From: Bacteroidia bacterium
GTDB lineage: Bacteria > Bacteroidota > Bacteroidia > Chitinophagales > Saprospiraceae
DNA length: 39,073 nt
Reading direction: 5' to 3'
Assembly: GCA_018680005.1 (NCBI GenBank)
Contig: JAHHJQ010000374.1
Location: forward strand, 1-39,073
Shown here: positions 18,336 through 26,527 of the stretch, one piece after another
Layout: the number at the start of each line of letters is the position of its first letter
Position numbering within the stretch: the stretch's first letter is position 1
The notes under the pieces: generated by a model
The model's database searches: none
Seen by the model: only the letters and a program-made list of their open reading frames with translations
Told to the model about the DNA's origin: nothing
Made by a program: the position numbers and the translations under genes

Positions 18336-19090
18336 GAAGATTTGTGATGCTCTACCAGAGTCAAAAATCTTACAACAATGCTGTTAGCGATAGAGGTATC
18401 TGCCATGTTTGCAATAAATTCTAAATACGCCTCTTCGGTTTCAAAATATTTTTCTTTGTACAAGGTCACCCGAATCTCCAAATCCTTGCATTGAATCTCA
18501 GGATGGAACTGAAAGGCATAAAAGGGAGCATTTTTCACTTTAAAACCGTGAATAGGACAACGCTCCGAACTGACCAGTAATTCGCAATTTGATGGAAGGG
18601 TATTGGTACTCTTGATGTGTCCACTAACTGCCTTGAATTCGTTTGGTAAGGTCTTGAAGAGTATATCATTTTTAGCAATATCAGACAAAGTCAAGGTGTA
18701 AATGCCTAGTTCACGTTGATCAGGATCGATTACGATTTCGGCACCTAGCATATGCGAAGCAAGCATAAAACCTCCACATGAAAGTAAACCCGGTTTCTTG
18801 ATCTCGATACCATATTGCATCAATCGAAATAAGTTCTGAAGCCAGGGCTCAAAAAATGGAGGCATTTCTGTAGTATCACTAGGGTCGTCTGACAAACCTC
18901 CTATAACGAAGGCGTCATAGTTGTCCAGTACGGCAGGTTGAAAATCCGGGTTACGAAACACATCTAGTGTTTCCCAGTGTCTTTCAGCAAGACCCGATGA
19001 AGCTACAAATCCTGCCCGTTCAATCGGGATCATTGATTCATCCAATCGCAATTGGATCAACAATATTTTCAAGTCTTTGGTAGGATTCAT
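18332..19090 (-). CDS. Class I glutamine amidotransferase-like (GMP-synthase-like GATase) protein
   Basis: YDAFVIGGLSDDPSD, PGLLSCGGFMLASHMLGAEI (nucleophile Cys), FYAFQFHPEIQ (HxE). Confidence 0.85.
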   Translation of the reverse strand: MNPTKDLKILLIQLRLDESMIPIERAGFVASSGLAERHWETLDVFRNPDFQPAVLDNYDAFVIGGLSDDPSDTTEMPPFFEPWLQNLFRLMQYGIEIKKPGLLSCGGFMLASHMLGAEIVIDPDQRELGIYTLTLSDIAKNDILFKTLPNEFKAVSGHIKSTNTLPSNCELLVSSERCPIHGFKVKNAPFYAFQFHPEIQCKDLEIRVTLYKEKYFETEEAYLEFIANMADTSIANSIVVRFLTLVEHHKSS

Positions 19091-19126
19091 TTCAATATTA
19101 TGCGTATGGTATGGCTCTGGATGAAT

Positions 19127-20629
19127 TTAGTCATTGTTTTTATGCACTGTACCTTTTCCGAAGATGGCTTTTCCAGGATATACATCTTCTACATTTTTAC
19201 CTTTGTCAACCACGAAGGTTCCATTGACCATAACATAAGGAATTCCCTGAGAATATTGTAAACCTGCGAAATCTGCTTTGTCGATGATGGTATCCGGGTT
19301 GAAAATTGTGATATCGGCATCTGCACCTTTTTGTAGTCTGCCCTTATGCCTCATCATAGGACACACAGGTTCAAGTCTTTGGGCTGGCATGATGGTCATT
19401 TTTTTGAGGGCTGTCATCAGATCGATTACTTTCTCTTCTCTAACATATTTTCCCAAGACACGAGCAAAAGTACCTGCCGTTCTAGGGTGCGCTTTTGGTG
19501 CATAAGGCATGCCGTCTGATCCAATCATTGTAACCGGAGATTGTATGCCTTTTTTGATCCATTCGGGTTTCATCATATGGATGATCACTATTCCACCTTG
19601 CTTGCGATATTTTACAAAGGTTTCTTTTGTTAATCGCTCTCCGGTAGTCTCCCATTGCAAATCTTCGTAGGTTATCCCCAAATCATCTTGCCATCCTTCA
19701 TCAAACAAGGTGGACTCCAGAGACGTGGATGCTGCTGTATAAGGATAGACTTCAGTTGTGATATCTAAACCTCTTTTCTGCGCTGATGTGACCATATCCA
19801 GTGTGACCTGGATTTCTCCCAATGACAGACTATTGGCATGGACAATATGCAATGGCGCACCACTGGTGGTGGCATTGGCAATGGCCTCTTGAATCCCGGG
19901 CATACCAAATCCCCGAGTATGAGAAAAAACAGGAACCTGATATTCTGCTGCTATTTCATAGACACGGTATATCTCTCCATGTGTGGCACCTGGATAATAT
20001 CCTACAGGGACTCCGATTCCGAGCGCACCATTTTCCAACTCTTGTTGAATTATTCTACTCATCTGCACATAGTGTTCCTCGCCCAAAGAACGGTATACTG
20101 ATCTGTACATGTTATTCAAGACTTTCATTGCCTCAGGGCTATCATAACCATGATCGTCGATTGCTTTTTGGGCTGCATCAATGAATGGTTGATAATCAGG
20201 CATAGCCATTGCTCGTATATCCACGTGTCTTGCCGTCGCTCCGAAATTCACTATAGATTTGCCGCTCTTACTTTCAAGCCATTCTTTGATAAATGCCTTC
20301 CCTGATTCCAATTCAAGCGCAGTGGTAACTCCATCTCTGACCTGATATTGATGTGCTTTATTCGTCATTCCATGCACATGCAAATCAATAAACCCTGGAG
20401 CAACCACATGACCAGTTACATCAATAACCTCTTTACCATCAAGGGCTTCTTCAGATATGATGGCAATCTTATTTGAGATGATACCTACATTGCGAATCGC
20501 ATCCAGACCACTTTCAGGGTCCATTACGCGGCCTCCTTGAAGGACGATGTCATAGGTGGATTGTGATGCACAAGGATAAGAAATTATGCAAGACAGTATG
20601 ATGAAGATCAAATCGAATACTTTCTTCAT
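19127..20629 (-). CDS. Secreted amidohydrolase, N-acyl-D-amino-acid deacylase/dihydroorotase-like
   Basis: DIVLQGGRVMDPESGLDAIRNVGI, VVAPGFIDLHVHG, VFSHTRGFG, HIVHANSLS, GSDGMPYAPKAHPRTAGTFARVLG. Likely start ATG 20629 (MKKVFDLIFIILSCIISYPCASQ). Confidence 0.88.
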   Translation of the reverse strand: MKKVFDLIFIILSCIISYPCASQSTYDIVLQGGRVMDPESGLDAIRNVGIISNKIAIISEEALDGKEVIDVTGHVVAPGFIDLHVHGMTNKAHQYQVRDGVTTALELESGKAFIKEWLESKSGKSIVNFGATARHVDIRAMAMPDYQPFIDAAQKAIDDHGYDSPEAMKVLNNMYRSVYRSLGEEHYVQMSRIIQQELENGALGIGVPVGYYPGATHGEIYRVYEIAAEYQVPVFSHTRGFGMPGIQEAIANATTSGAPLHIVHANSLSLGEIQVTLDMVTSAQKRGLDITTEVYPYTAASTSLESTLFDEGWQDDLGITYEDLQWETTGERLTKETFVKYRKQGGIVIIHMMKPEWIKKGIQSPVTMIGSDGMPYAPKAHPRTAGTFARVLGKYVREEKVIDLMTALKKMTIMPAQRLEPVCPMMRHKGRLQKGADADITIFNPDTIIDKADFAGLQYSQGIPYVMVNGTFVVDKGKNVEDVYPGKAIFGKGTVHKNND

Positions 20630-20639
20630 TTGGCTTGTT

Positions 20640-22616
20640 TTAAGGCTCAATGATATTGAAAAATAGTTCAAATGGTGTTTCCATCATTTTTTGAAAATCG
20701 GAGTAATCGCTCTTGCTGCCTTCTATCTTGATATCTCCGGATAGCATCTTTCTAAGCCCGGTGGTCTTTTGAAGTATGATTTCGTTAAAAACAGACTTAT
20801 TCATGGTAATTGTCGCATTAGGATCCGGAGCCAAAACTCCAGGACGATTATGCAATACATCATTCACAAAATATAAGGAAATGACTTCATCTATATCAGG
20901 AAATACCATGTTGAAAACATACGATTTACCCGTTGATTTGGATCGATCAAGGCGAACCGCCATATAGTCGTAAAATGTTTCTAAAGACATGTTGGTAAGG
21001 ATATCTTCCGGGGTAGCCGTGCGTTCGTAGAGATCCAAAACAATTCCATTTCTCAATTCTTGTGCTCCGGTAAGATAAAAGTTTCTCCAGGGACCGGATT
21101 CCGCGATATATGCCATCTGTTCATAGACTTCTGCCAACTTGTTTCTGGCTGCCTGGTTGCCCGGATTAGCAAATACTACATGATTCAGGGCAGTCGCCGC
21201 CCAACGGAAATTTCCATCTTGAATATCAGCATCTACTTTGGTCATTATAGCCGCTGCTCCTCCCATATATTCGACGTATTTTTCTGCAGATTGCCGAGGA
21301 GGGAGGGTGTTTAAATTGGCAGGATTGCCATCAAACCATCCATAATACAATTGATACTGGGCTTTGGAATTATGACTCAAAGTTCCATAATAGTCCCTAT
21401 TCGCAAAATAGCCAGATAGTGCTTCCGGGAGACGGATCATTTCTGCGATCTCCAGGGAAGTATATCCCTTATTGGCAAGATGTAAAGTTTCATCATGAAT
21501 ATATTTATATACATCACGTTGTCGAGCCCAAAGTGTATTTATTGATGTATTACCCCATGTCGGCCAGTGATGCGTTCCAAATGATATTTCCGTTTCCTCG
21601 CCGAACCGCTCGATTGTCTTGTCTATGTATTTTGACCAAAGAAGTCCGTTTCTGACTGCTGCACCTCGCAGTGTGTAAAGATTGTGTAGTGTATGATTAA
21701 TCTCTTCTGCCTGACAAAAGGCCTTATACTTTGGAATGTAGAACATGCATTCTGCCGGAGCCTCAGCACCTGGCGTATTCATGAATACCATTTCCAGACC
21801 ATCAACAATTACAGTCTGTTCACTTTGGTCTATGGTTAAAGTGGGTTCTACCAGCCCTATTTCTCCTGTACTTACTTTTTGACCCAGTCCACTACCTATA
21901 AATCCTGCGGTGTCCTGAGGAATTAGAAATCCATACATATAGGTTGATCTGCGTATCATGGCATTCCCGGCAATGATATTCTCGGTGATGGCGCTTTCAT
22001 AGAAACCTTCCGGAGCAATGATTTCTATTCCCTCATTTTTAATTTGTTCTTCACTGACGATTCCTTTGATTCCGCCAAAGTGATCTATATGGCTATGCGT
22101 AAAAATAATTGCCTTTATAGGTCTTTCTCCCAGATTTTCATTTACTAATTCTAATGCGGCTTTAGCTGGGGCAGCTGTAGTGAGCACGTCGATGATTATC
22201 CAACCGTTGTCAGATTCAACAAAGGTGATATTAGCTAAGTCAAATCCTCGCACTTGATAGATACCATCTGCAACTTTATACAATCCATGTTTTCTGTTTA
22301 GGATACTTTGTCTCCAAAGACTTGGATTGGTGGTAGAAGGAGCAGGGCCATCAACAAAGTCAAAAGCGCTCAAATCATAAGCTACACCGCCGTCTGGATT
22401 TCGAATGATGGGATCAGTGCGGGTGGCGATAAATCCACTGTCTGCATTCACAAAATCAGTGGAATCAGAGAATGGAAGGGTATTTAATATGGCTTGGTTG
22501 TGCGCATGAACATCGTCAGATCCTGAAGCAACTGTCCTAGGTTTGTTGTTTTGACAAGAAACAAAAAAAGACACAAGCAGACCTGCAAGAGAAAGTCTTA
22601 TTAAGGTTGTGAACAT
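20640..22616 (-). CDS. Alkyl/aryl sulfatase, MBL fold (SdsA1/BDS1-like), lipoprotein
   Basis: Lipobox-like LLVSFFVSC; FTHSHIDHFGGIKGIV (THxHxDHxGG); QAEEINHTLHNLYTLRGAAVRNGLLWSKYID; SFGTHHWPTWGN; ALNHVVFANPGNQAARNKLAEVYEQMAYIAESGPWRNFYLTGAQELR. Confidence 0.93.
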   Translation of the reverse strand: MFTTLIRLSLAGLLVSFFVSCQNNKPRTVASGSDDVHAHNQAILNTLPFSDSTDFVNADSGFIATRTDPIIRNPDGGVAYDLSAFDFVDGPAPSTTNPSLWRQSILNRKHGLYKVADGIYQVRGFDLANITFVESDNGWIIIDVLTTAAPAKAALELVNENLGERPIKAIIFTHSHIDHFGGIKGIVSEEQIKNEGIEIIAPEGFYESAITENIIAGNAMIRRSTYMYGFLIPQDTAGFIGSGLGQKVSTGEIGLVEPTLTIDQSEQTVIVDGLEMVFMNTPGAEAPAECMFYIPKYKAFCQAEEINHTLHNLYTLRGAAVRNGLLWSKYIDKTIERFGEETEISFGTHHWPTWGNTSINTLWARQRDVYKYIHDETLHLANKGYTSLEIAEMIRLPEALSGYFANRDYYGTLSHNSKAQYQLYYGWFDGNPANLNTLPPRQSAEKYVEYMGGAAAIMTKVDADIQDGNFRWAATALNHVVFANPGNQAARNKLAEVYEQMAYIAESGPWRNFYLTGAQELRNGIVLDLYERTATPEDILTNMSLETFYDYMAVRLDRSKSTGKSYVFNMVFPDIDEVISLYFVNDVLHNRPGVLAPDPNATITMNKSVFNEIILQKTTGLRKMLSGDIKIEGSKSDYSDFQKMMETPFELFFNIIEP

Positions 22617-22830
22617 AGACGAAACATTTTGACTCCTGAATATCGAAGATATCTGCGCTTGAAGAGCAAATTCTCGACACTTTTCTTCAAACAGAGAAGT
22701 ATATCAAAACCGTTTTCCTCTTATTGAATGCGTCTAAGATCCGCACCTCCATTAATATCAATGGGAAAAGTTGCATATCAATAATTTATTTTGGCTACAA
22801 TTGTAACATTAGCAAGATATATTCAATACC

Positions 22831-23544
22831 ATGAAAATCCTGGTTTCAATCTTTGTGATGACGTTCTTCTTTGTTTCTTGCGAAAAGGATACTGTTAAAG
22901 TGTCTAATGAAACAATCGTCTTGGATTACACCATTGGCAATATTACCACTCTGGAATTATCACATGCTTTTCAAGCTGGAATCGTGTATGATCCTGCCAT
23001 TACTGATCTAAACATTGAGATTAATGAAAATCTGGAACCTCATTTAGAGGTTGATATCGTCGGCTCCACATTAAGAATTGGGCTTTCCGATGATATTAAT
23101 ATATCGGGAAATGCTACGCTTCGAGCAACATTGACCACTGCGGAACTCATTAATGTAATTGCGTCCGGTGCTTCTTCGTGTACAACTTTTGATATTCTTG
23201 ATCAAGACAATTTTAATCTGGTTTTGAGTGGTGCCAGTCAATATACGGGGAATCTTCAACTTGCAAATCTCAATGCTGAATTGTCCGGTGCTTCACAAGT
23301 TACTATAAGTGGAAATGTTTCCAGTGCAGAAATCAATTTGTCTGGTGCCAGTCAAATAGGTGGATATTTCGCACGAATAGAAAATCTGAAAACCAATTTT
23401 TCAGGTGCGAGCAGTGGTCGACTAACTGTAAACCAAACACTAGATGCAACATTAAGCGGAGCAAGTACTTTAGAATATAAAGGTGATCCACAAATAACAA
23501 ATCAGGATATAACCGGTGGTTCCAATTTAATCGACAGAGATTAA
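22831..23544 (+). CDS. GIN-domain (DUF2807) lipoprotein
   Basis: MKILVSIFVMTFFFVSCEKD lipobox; six SGAS-centred repeats typical of the auto-transporter-like head GIN domain. Confidence 0.9.
   Translation: MKILVSIFVMTFFFVSCEKDTVKVSNETIVLDYTIGNITTLELSHAFQAGIVYDPAITDLNIEINENLEPHLEVDIVGSTLRIGLSDDINISGNATLRATLTTAELINVIASGASSCTTFDILDQDNFNLVLSGASQYTGNLQLANLNAELSGASQVTISGNVSSAEINLSGASQIGGYFARIENLKTNFSGASSGRLTVNQTLDATLSGASTLEYKGDPQITNQDITGGSNLIDRD
23164..23466 (+). repeat. Six in-frame SGAS repeats (beta-solenoid turns)
   Basis: SGAS codons begin at 23164, 23227, 23284, 23341, 23401, 23455, i.e. spacing 21, 19, 19, 20, 18 residues. Confidence 0.85.
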
Positions 23545-23580
23545 TTTTTAAATATTATTTTATACGACTAGATTCTGAAA

Positions 23581-23937
23581 TCAGTAACCTTTATAGACTG
23601 CACCGGAAGTTGGCGTTTCATTTAATTCAATTTTACAAAGTTGTTGAATTTCGGGTTTGATCTTTTCCCACAACCATACCGCAATAATTTCACAGGTTGG
23701 ATTTTCCAATCCTGGAATATCATTAAGTAATTTATGGTCTATACTTTTAATAATAGGATTAATTGTTTTTTTAATATCAGCGAAATCAATTACCCACCCA
23801 AGGTGTTGGTCCAGATCACCCTCAAAAAATGCCCTCAATCGGTAGGTGTGCCCATGTATAGCTTTACATTTATGTCCCTCAGGAACATTTGGTAGGAAGT
23901 GCGCAGAGTCAAATGTAAATTCCTTAAATATTTGCAT
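23581..23937 (-). CDS. queD: 6-carboxytetrahydropterin synthase-like protein (QueD/PTPS family)
   Basis: FDSAHFLP, CKAIHGHTYRL (CxxxHGH), GWVIDFADIKK, DHKLLNDIPGLENPTCEIIAVWLW, ETPTSGAVYKG. Confidence 0.93.
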   Translation of the reverse strand: MQIFKEFTFDSAHFLPNVPEGHKCKAIHGHTYRLRAFFEGDLDQHLGWVIDFADIKKTINPIIKSIDHKLLNDIPGLENPTCEIIAVWLWEKIKPEIQQLCKIELNETPTSGAVYKGY

Positions 23938-24048
23938 TTTTTTAGTTGGATAAAAGTTGATTTAAATATTTTTATTTAAAACCGCTTTGGTTTATTCAAG
24001 TAATTATTATATGATTTTATAAAGAATCATCAGTAAAAGAATAATCTA

Positions 24049-24267
24049 TTATTGGTTCTTATAAAATTTGTACAATGTAAACATGGCGAAACCCGCAAAC
24101 AATATTGTGATTAAAAAATTCACTCTAACCATATTCCATTCATGATTCAAACTGGGTTCGTTGTTGTGATAGATATCCGTCAATGCCAAAGCAGAAACGA
24201 ATAATGAAAACACAGTGAGAACGCCTAATCCCATTGAAAGACGAATTAATGATTTTGAATTGCTCAT
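24049..24267 (-). CDS. Small two-TM membrane protein, hypothetical
   Basis: 72 aa with two hydrophobic segments (LSMGLGVLTVFSLFVSALAL; FLITILFAGFAMFTLYKFY). Confidence 0.55.
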   Translation of the reverse strand: MSNSKSLIRLSMGLGVLTVFSLFVSALALTDIYHNNEPSLNHEWNMVRVNFLITILFAGFAMFTLYKFYKNQ

Positions 24268-24286
24268 ACTACAATATTTAATAGAC

Positions 24287-24736
24287 TTAGTTTATTGGGT
24301 TTGGGTCGGATTGTCTGACATTCATGACTGCTCTACCTTCCACTAGCACTTTGGTATCGTTCACATATGTCACATACATTCTGACAAATATGGAACGTTT
24401 GCCTGCGCTTGTGACTTCAGCATGGACATGAATATCCTGGTCCTTTACAGGTTTCATGTAATCAATTCGAATATCCATGGTAGATAAAGTTCCCATGCTT
24501 TTTGAAGGAAATAAATAGCTCCCTGCTGCTGCTCCAGCTGCTCCATCCATCGCGGCAGAAAGGACGCCTCCATGATAGAATCTTTGCAAATAGTTACCTA
24601 TGAATTCTTCTTTGAATGAGAGATAAAAACGAACCTTTCCTTTTTCCATTTGATCCACTTTTAAGCCTAGGGCCTTATGAAAGGGAATCTTATCCTCTAT
24701 TCCACTAAATAAATGCATCAATTCTTCCTTCTTCAT
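24287..24736 (-). CDS. PaaI-family thioesterase
   Basis: RFYHGGVLSAAMDGAAGAAAGSYLFPSKSMGTLSTMDIRIDYMKPVKDQDIHVHAEVTSAGKRSIFVRMYV. ORF opens at 24811; ATG 24736 (MKKEELMHLFSG) is the likelier start. Confidence 0.88.
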   Translation of the reverse strand: MKKEELMHLFSGIEDKIPFHKALGLKVDQMEKGKVRFYLSFKEEFIGNYLQRFYHGGVLSAAMDGAAGAAAGSYLFPSKSMGTLSTMDIRIDYMKPVKDQDIHVHAEVTSAGKRSIFVRMYVTYVNDTKVLVEGRAVMNVRQSDPNPIN

Positions 24737-24879
24737 GGCGATGAAGTTATCGAGTAATGACAATATATCATAGCAACCCGTGTAACACCCCAAAGAAAGG
24801 CTGGAGTACATATTATGTTAATGACAATTAAAAATTGATTCTCATAAGCTTTAGATACCTTTGCGCCCAAATTTTGGAC

Positions 24880-26508
24880 ATGAGTGATATCCTTAGTCAG
24901 TATCCTTTACTTCTGTTATTTCTGGTAGCAGCATTAGGATACTTCATAGGACAGATAAAAGTGAGAGGCAGTTCATTGGGTACAGCTGCGATATTATTTA
25001 CAGGACTGGCAATAGGGGCTTTGGATGAACGCTTTGCTATTCCGGAAATTATAATGCTTCTAGGTCTCAGTATCTTTGTGTATTCTATCGGCTTGAGTTC
25101 CGGACCTGCCTTTTTCCAGTCATATAAAAAGAATGGCTGGCGTGATTTCATCTTTACTTTTTCAATGCTTCTGTTATCAGGATTGCTGGCCGGAATACTT
25201 TGGACTGTTTTTGATTTGAGTGCCGCGATGATAACAGGTGTATATTCCGGAAGTACCACCAATACGGCTGCTTTGGCAGGAGTTATTGATTTGATCAACA
25301 CCAAATATCAAGGAACGGATGCCGCTTCCATGGTCGAAGAAGCTGTGGTAGGATATTCATTTTCTTATCCGATGGGGGTTTTAGGGGCGATCATTGCGAT
25401 CGTGTTGATGGAAAGATTGTTCAAAATCGACTATAAAGGTGAAAAACATGATTTGAGGAAAGAGTATCCATTAGAAGAAAACTTAATGAGACGTGCCTTT
25501 GAGATCACCAATCCGGAAGTTTTTGGTATTACGCTGAGAGACTTTTTCCGGAAGTATGATTGGAATTTTGTTTTTGGAAGAAGATATCGAAATGGAATAC
25601 TCACCTTGACCCATTGGGACTCAACAATTCAAGAGGGTGATATCTTTATGGTTGTTGGTGCTGAAAAAGATCTGGAAGAATTGGTATCCATTTTAGGAAA
25701 GGATGCTCAGCTACCTCTTGAATTTAATAATCGAGAGTTTGATCACAGAAGAATATTTGTCTCTAATCCCAAAGTAGCCGGCCGGACTATAGCTTCTCTG
25801 AATATTACTGAGCAATATCAGGCTAGCATTACCCGAATAAGACGAGGTGATATTGAGATGATCGCTACTGGAGATACTGTCCTTGAATTAGGTGACAGAA
25901 TCAGGTTTATTGCCAGAAGACAAGATTTGGATGCCCTGGCAGAATATTTTGGAGATTCATATCAGGAATCGAGTAAGGTCAATCTTTTTTCCTTTGGTCT
26001 AGGGATAGGTCTTGGCCTGCTATTGGGATCCATAGAATTCAATTTTGGAAATGGTATTTCGTTTAAATTAGGATATGCTGGTGGCCCTTTGATCGTTGGA
26101 ATCGTTCTCGGAGCATTGCGTAGGACCGGCAATATCGTTTGGACATTACCATATAGTGCGAATGTAACACTTCAACAAATTGGCTTGATACTGCTATTGA
26201 CGACTATAGGTGTGCGATCAGGGAATGCATTTGTCGAAAGCTTTACTTATGAAGGACTATGTCTGTTCCTCACCGGCGCAATAATAAGCCTTGTTACCGC
26301 ATTCACCATTCTATTAGTGGGATACAAACTGCTAAGAATGCCCTTTAGCTTGCTCATGGGTGTGGTCTCTAATCAACCGGCTATTCTGGAGTTTGCTCAG
26401 TCAAGAACAAAGAATAACATTCCTCTTTTCGGATTTGCAATGATGTTTCCGCTAGCTTTGATCGCTAAGGTGATTATTGCCCAGGTCTTGTTCTTGGTGT
26501 TGAACTAG
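24880..26508 (+). CDS. Aspartate:alanine exchanger (AspT/YidE/YbjL) family transporter with TrkA-C/RCK_C-like domains
   Basis: Two hydrophobic blocks (YFIGQIKVRGSSLGTAAILFTGLAIGAL; GPLIVGIVLGALRRTGNIVWTLP) flanking a soluble region with TrkA-C-like segments; YSGSTTNTAALAGV; GVVSNQPAILEFA. Confidence 0.9.
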   Translation: MSDILSQYPLLLLFLVAALGYFIGQIKVRGSSLGTAAILFTGLAIGALDERFAIPEIIMLLGLSIFVYSIGLSSGPAFFQSYKKNGWRDFIFTFSMLLLSGLLAGILWTVFDLSAAMITGVYSGSTTNTAALAGVIDLINTKYQGTDAASMVEEAVVGYSFSYPMGVLGAIIAIVLMERLFKIDYKGEKHDLRKEYPLEENLMRRAFEITNPEVFGITLRDFFRKYDWNFVFGRRYRNGILTLTHWDSTIQEGDIFMVVGAEKDLEELVSILGKDAQLPLEFNNREFDHRRIFVSNPKVAGRTIASLNITEQYQASITRIRRGDIEMIATGDTVLELGDRIRFIARRQDLDALAEYFGDSYQESSKVNLFSFGLGIGLGLLLGSIEFNFGNGISFKLGYAGGPLIVGIVLGALRRTGNIVWTLPYSANVTLQQIGLILLLTTIGVRSGNAFVESFTYEGLCLFLTGAIISLVTAFTILLVGYKLLRMPFSLLMGVVSNQPAILEFAQSRTKNNIPLFGFAMMFPLALIAKVIIAQVLFLVLN

Positions 26509-26527
26509 AGATGTATTACTAGTCCAA
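26500..26527. terminator. Candidate hairpin spanning the stops of two convergent genes
   Basis: TTGAACTAG (26500-26508) / CTAGTCCAA (26519-26527), 9-bp stem with one A/C mismatch, 10-nt loop. Confidence 0.3.

Noticed and set aside
23948-23998. Possible preQ1-type leader or terminator upstream of queD (small hairpin AAACC-GCTTT-GGTTT)
   Set aside because: Stem is only 5 bp in very AT-rich sequence; no recognisable riboswitch core.
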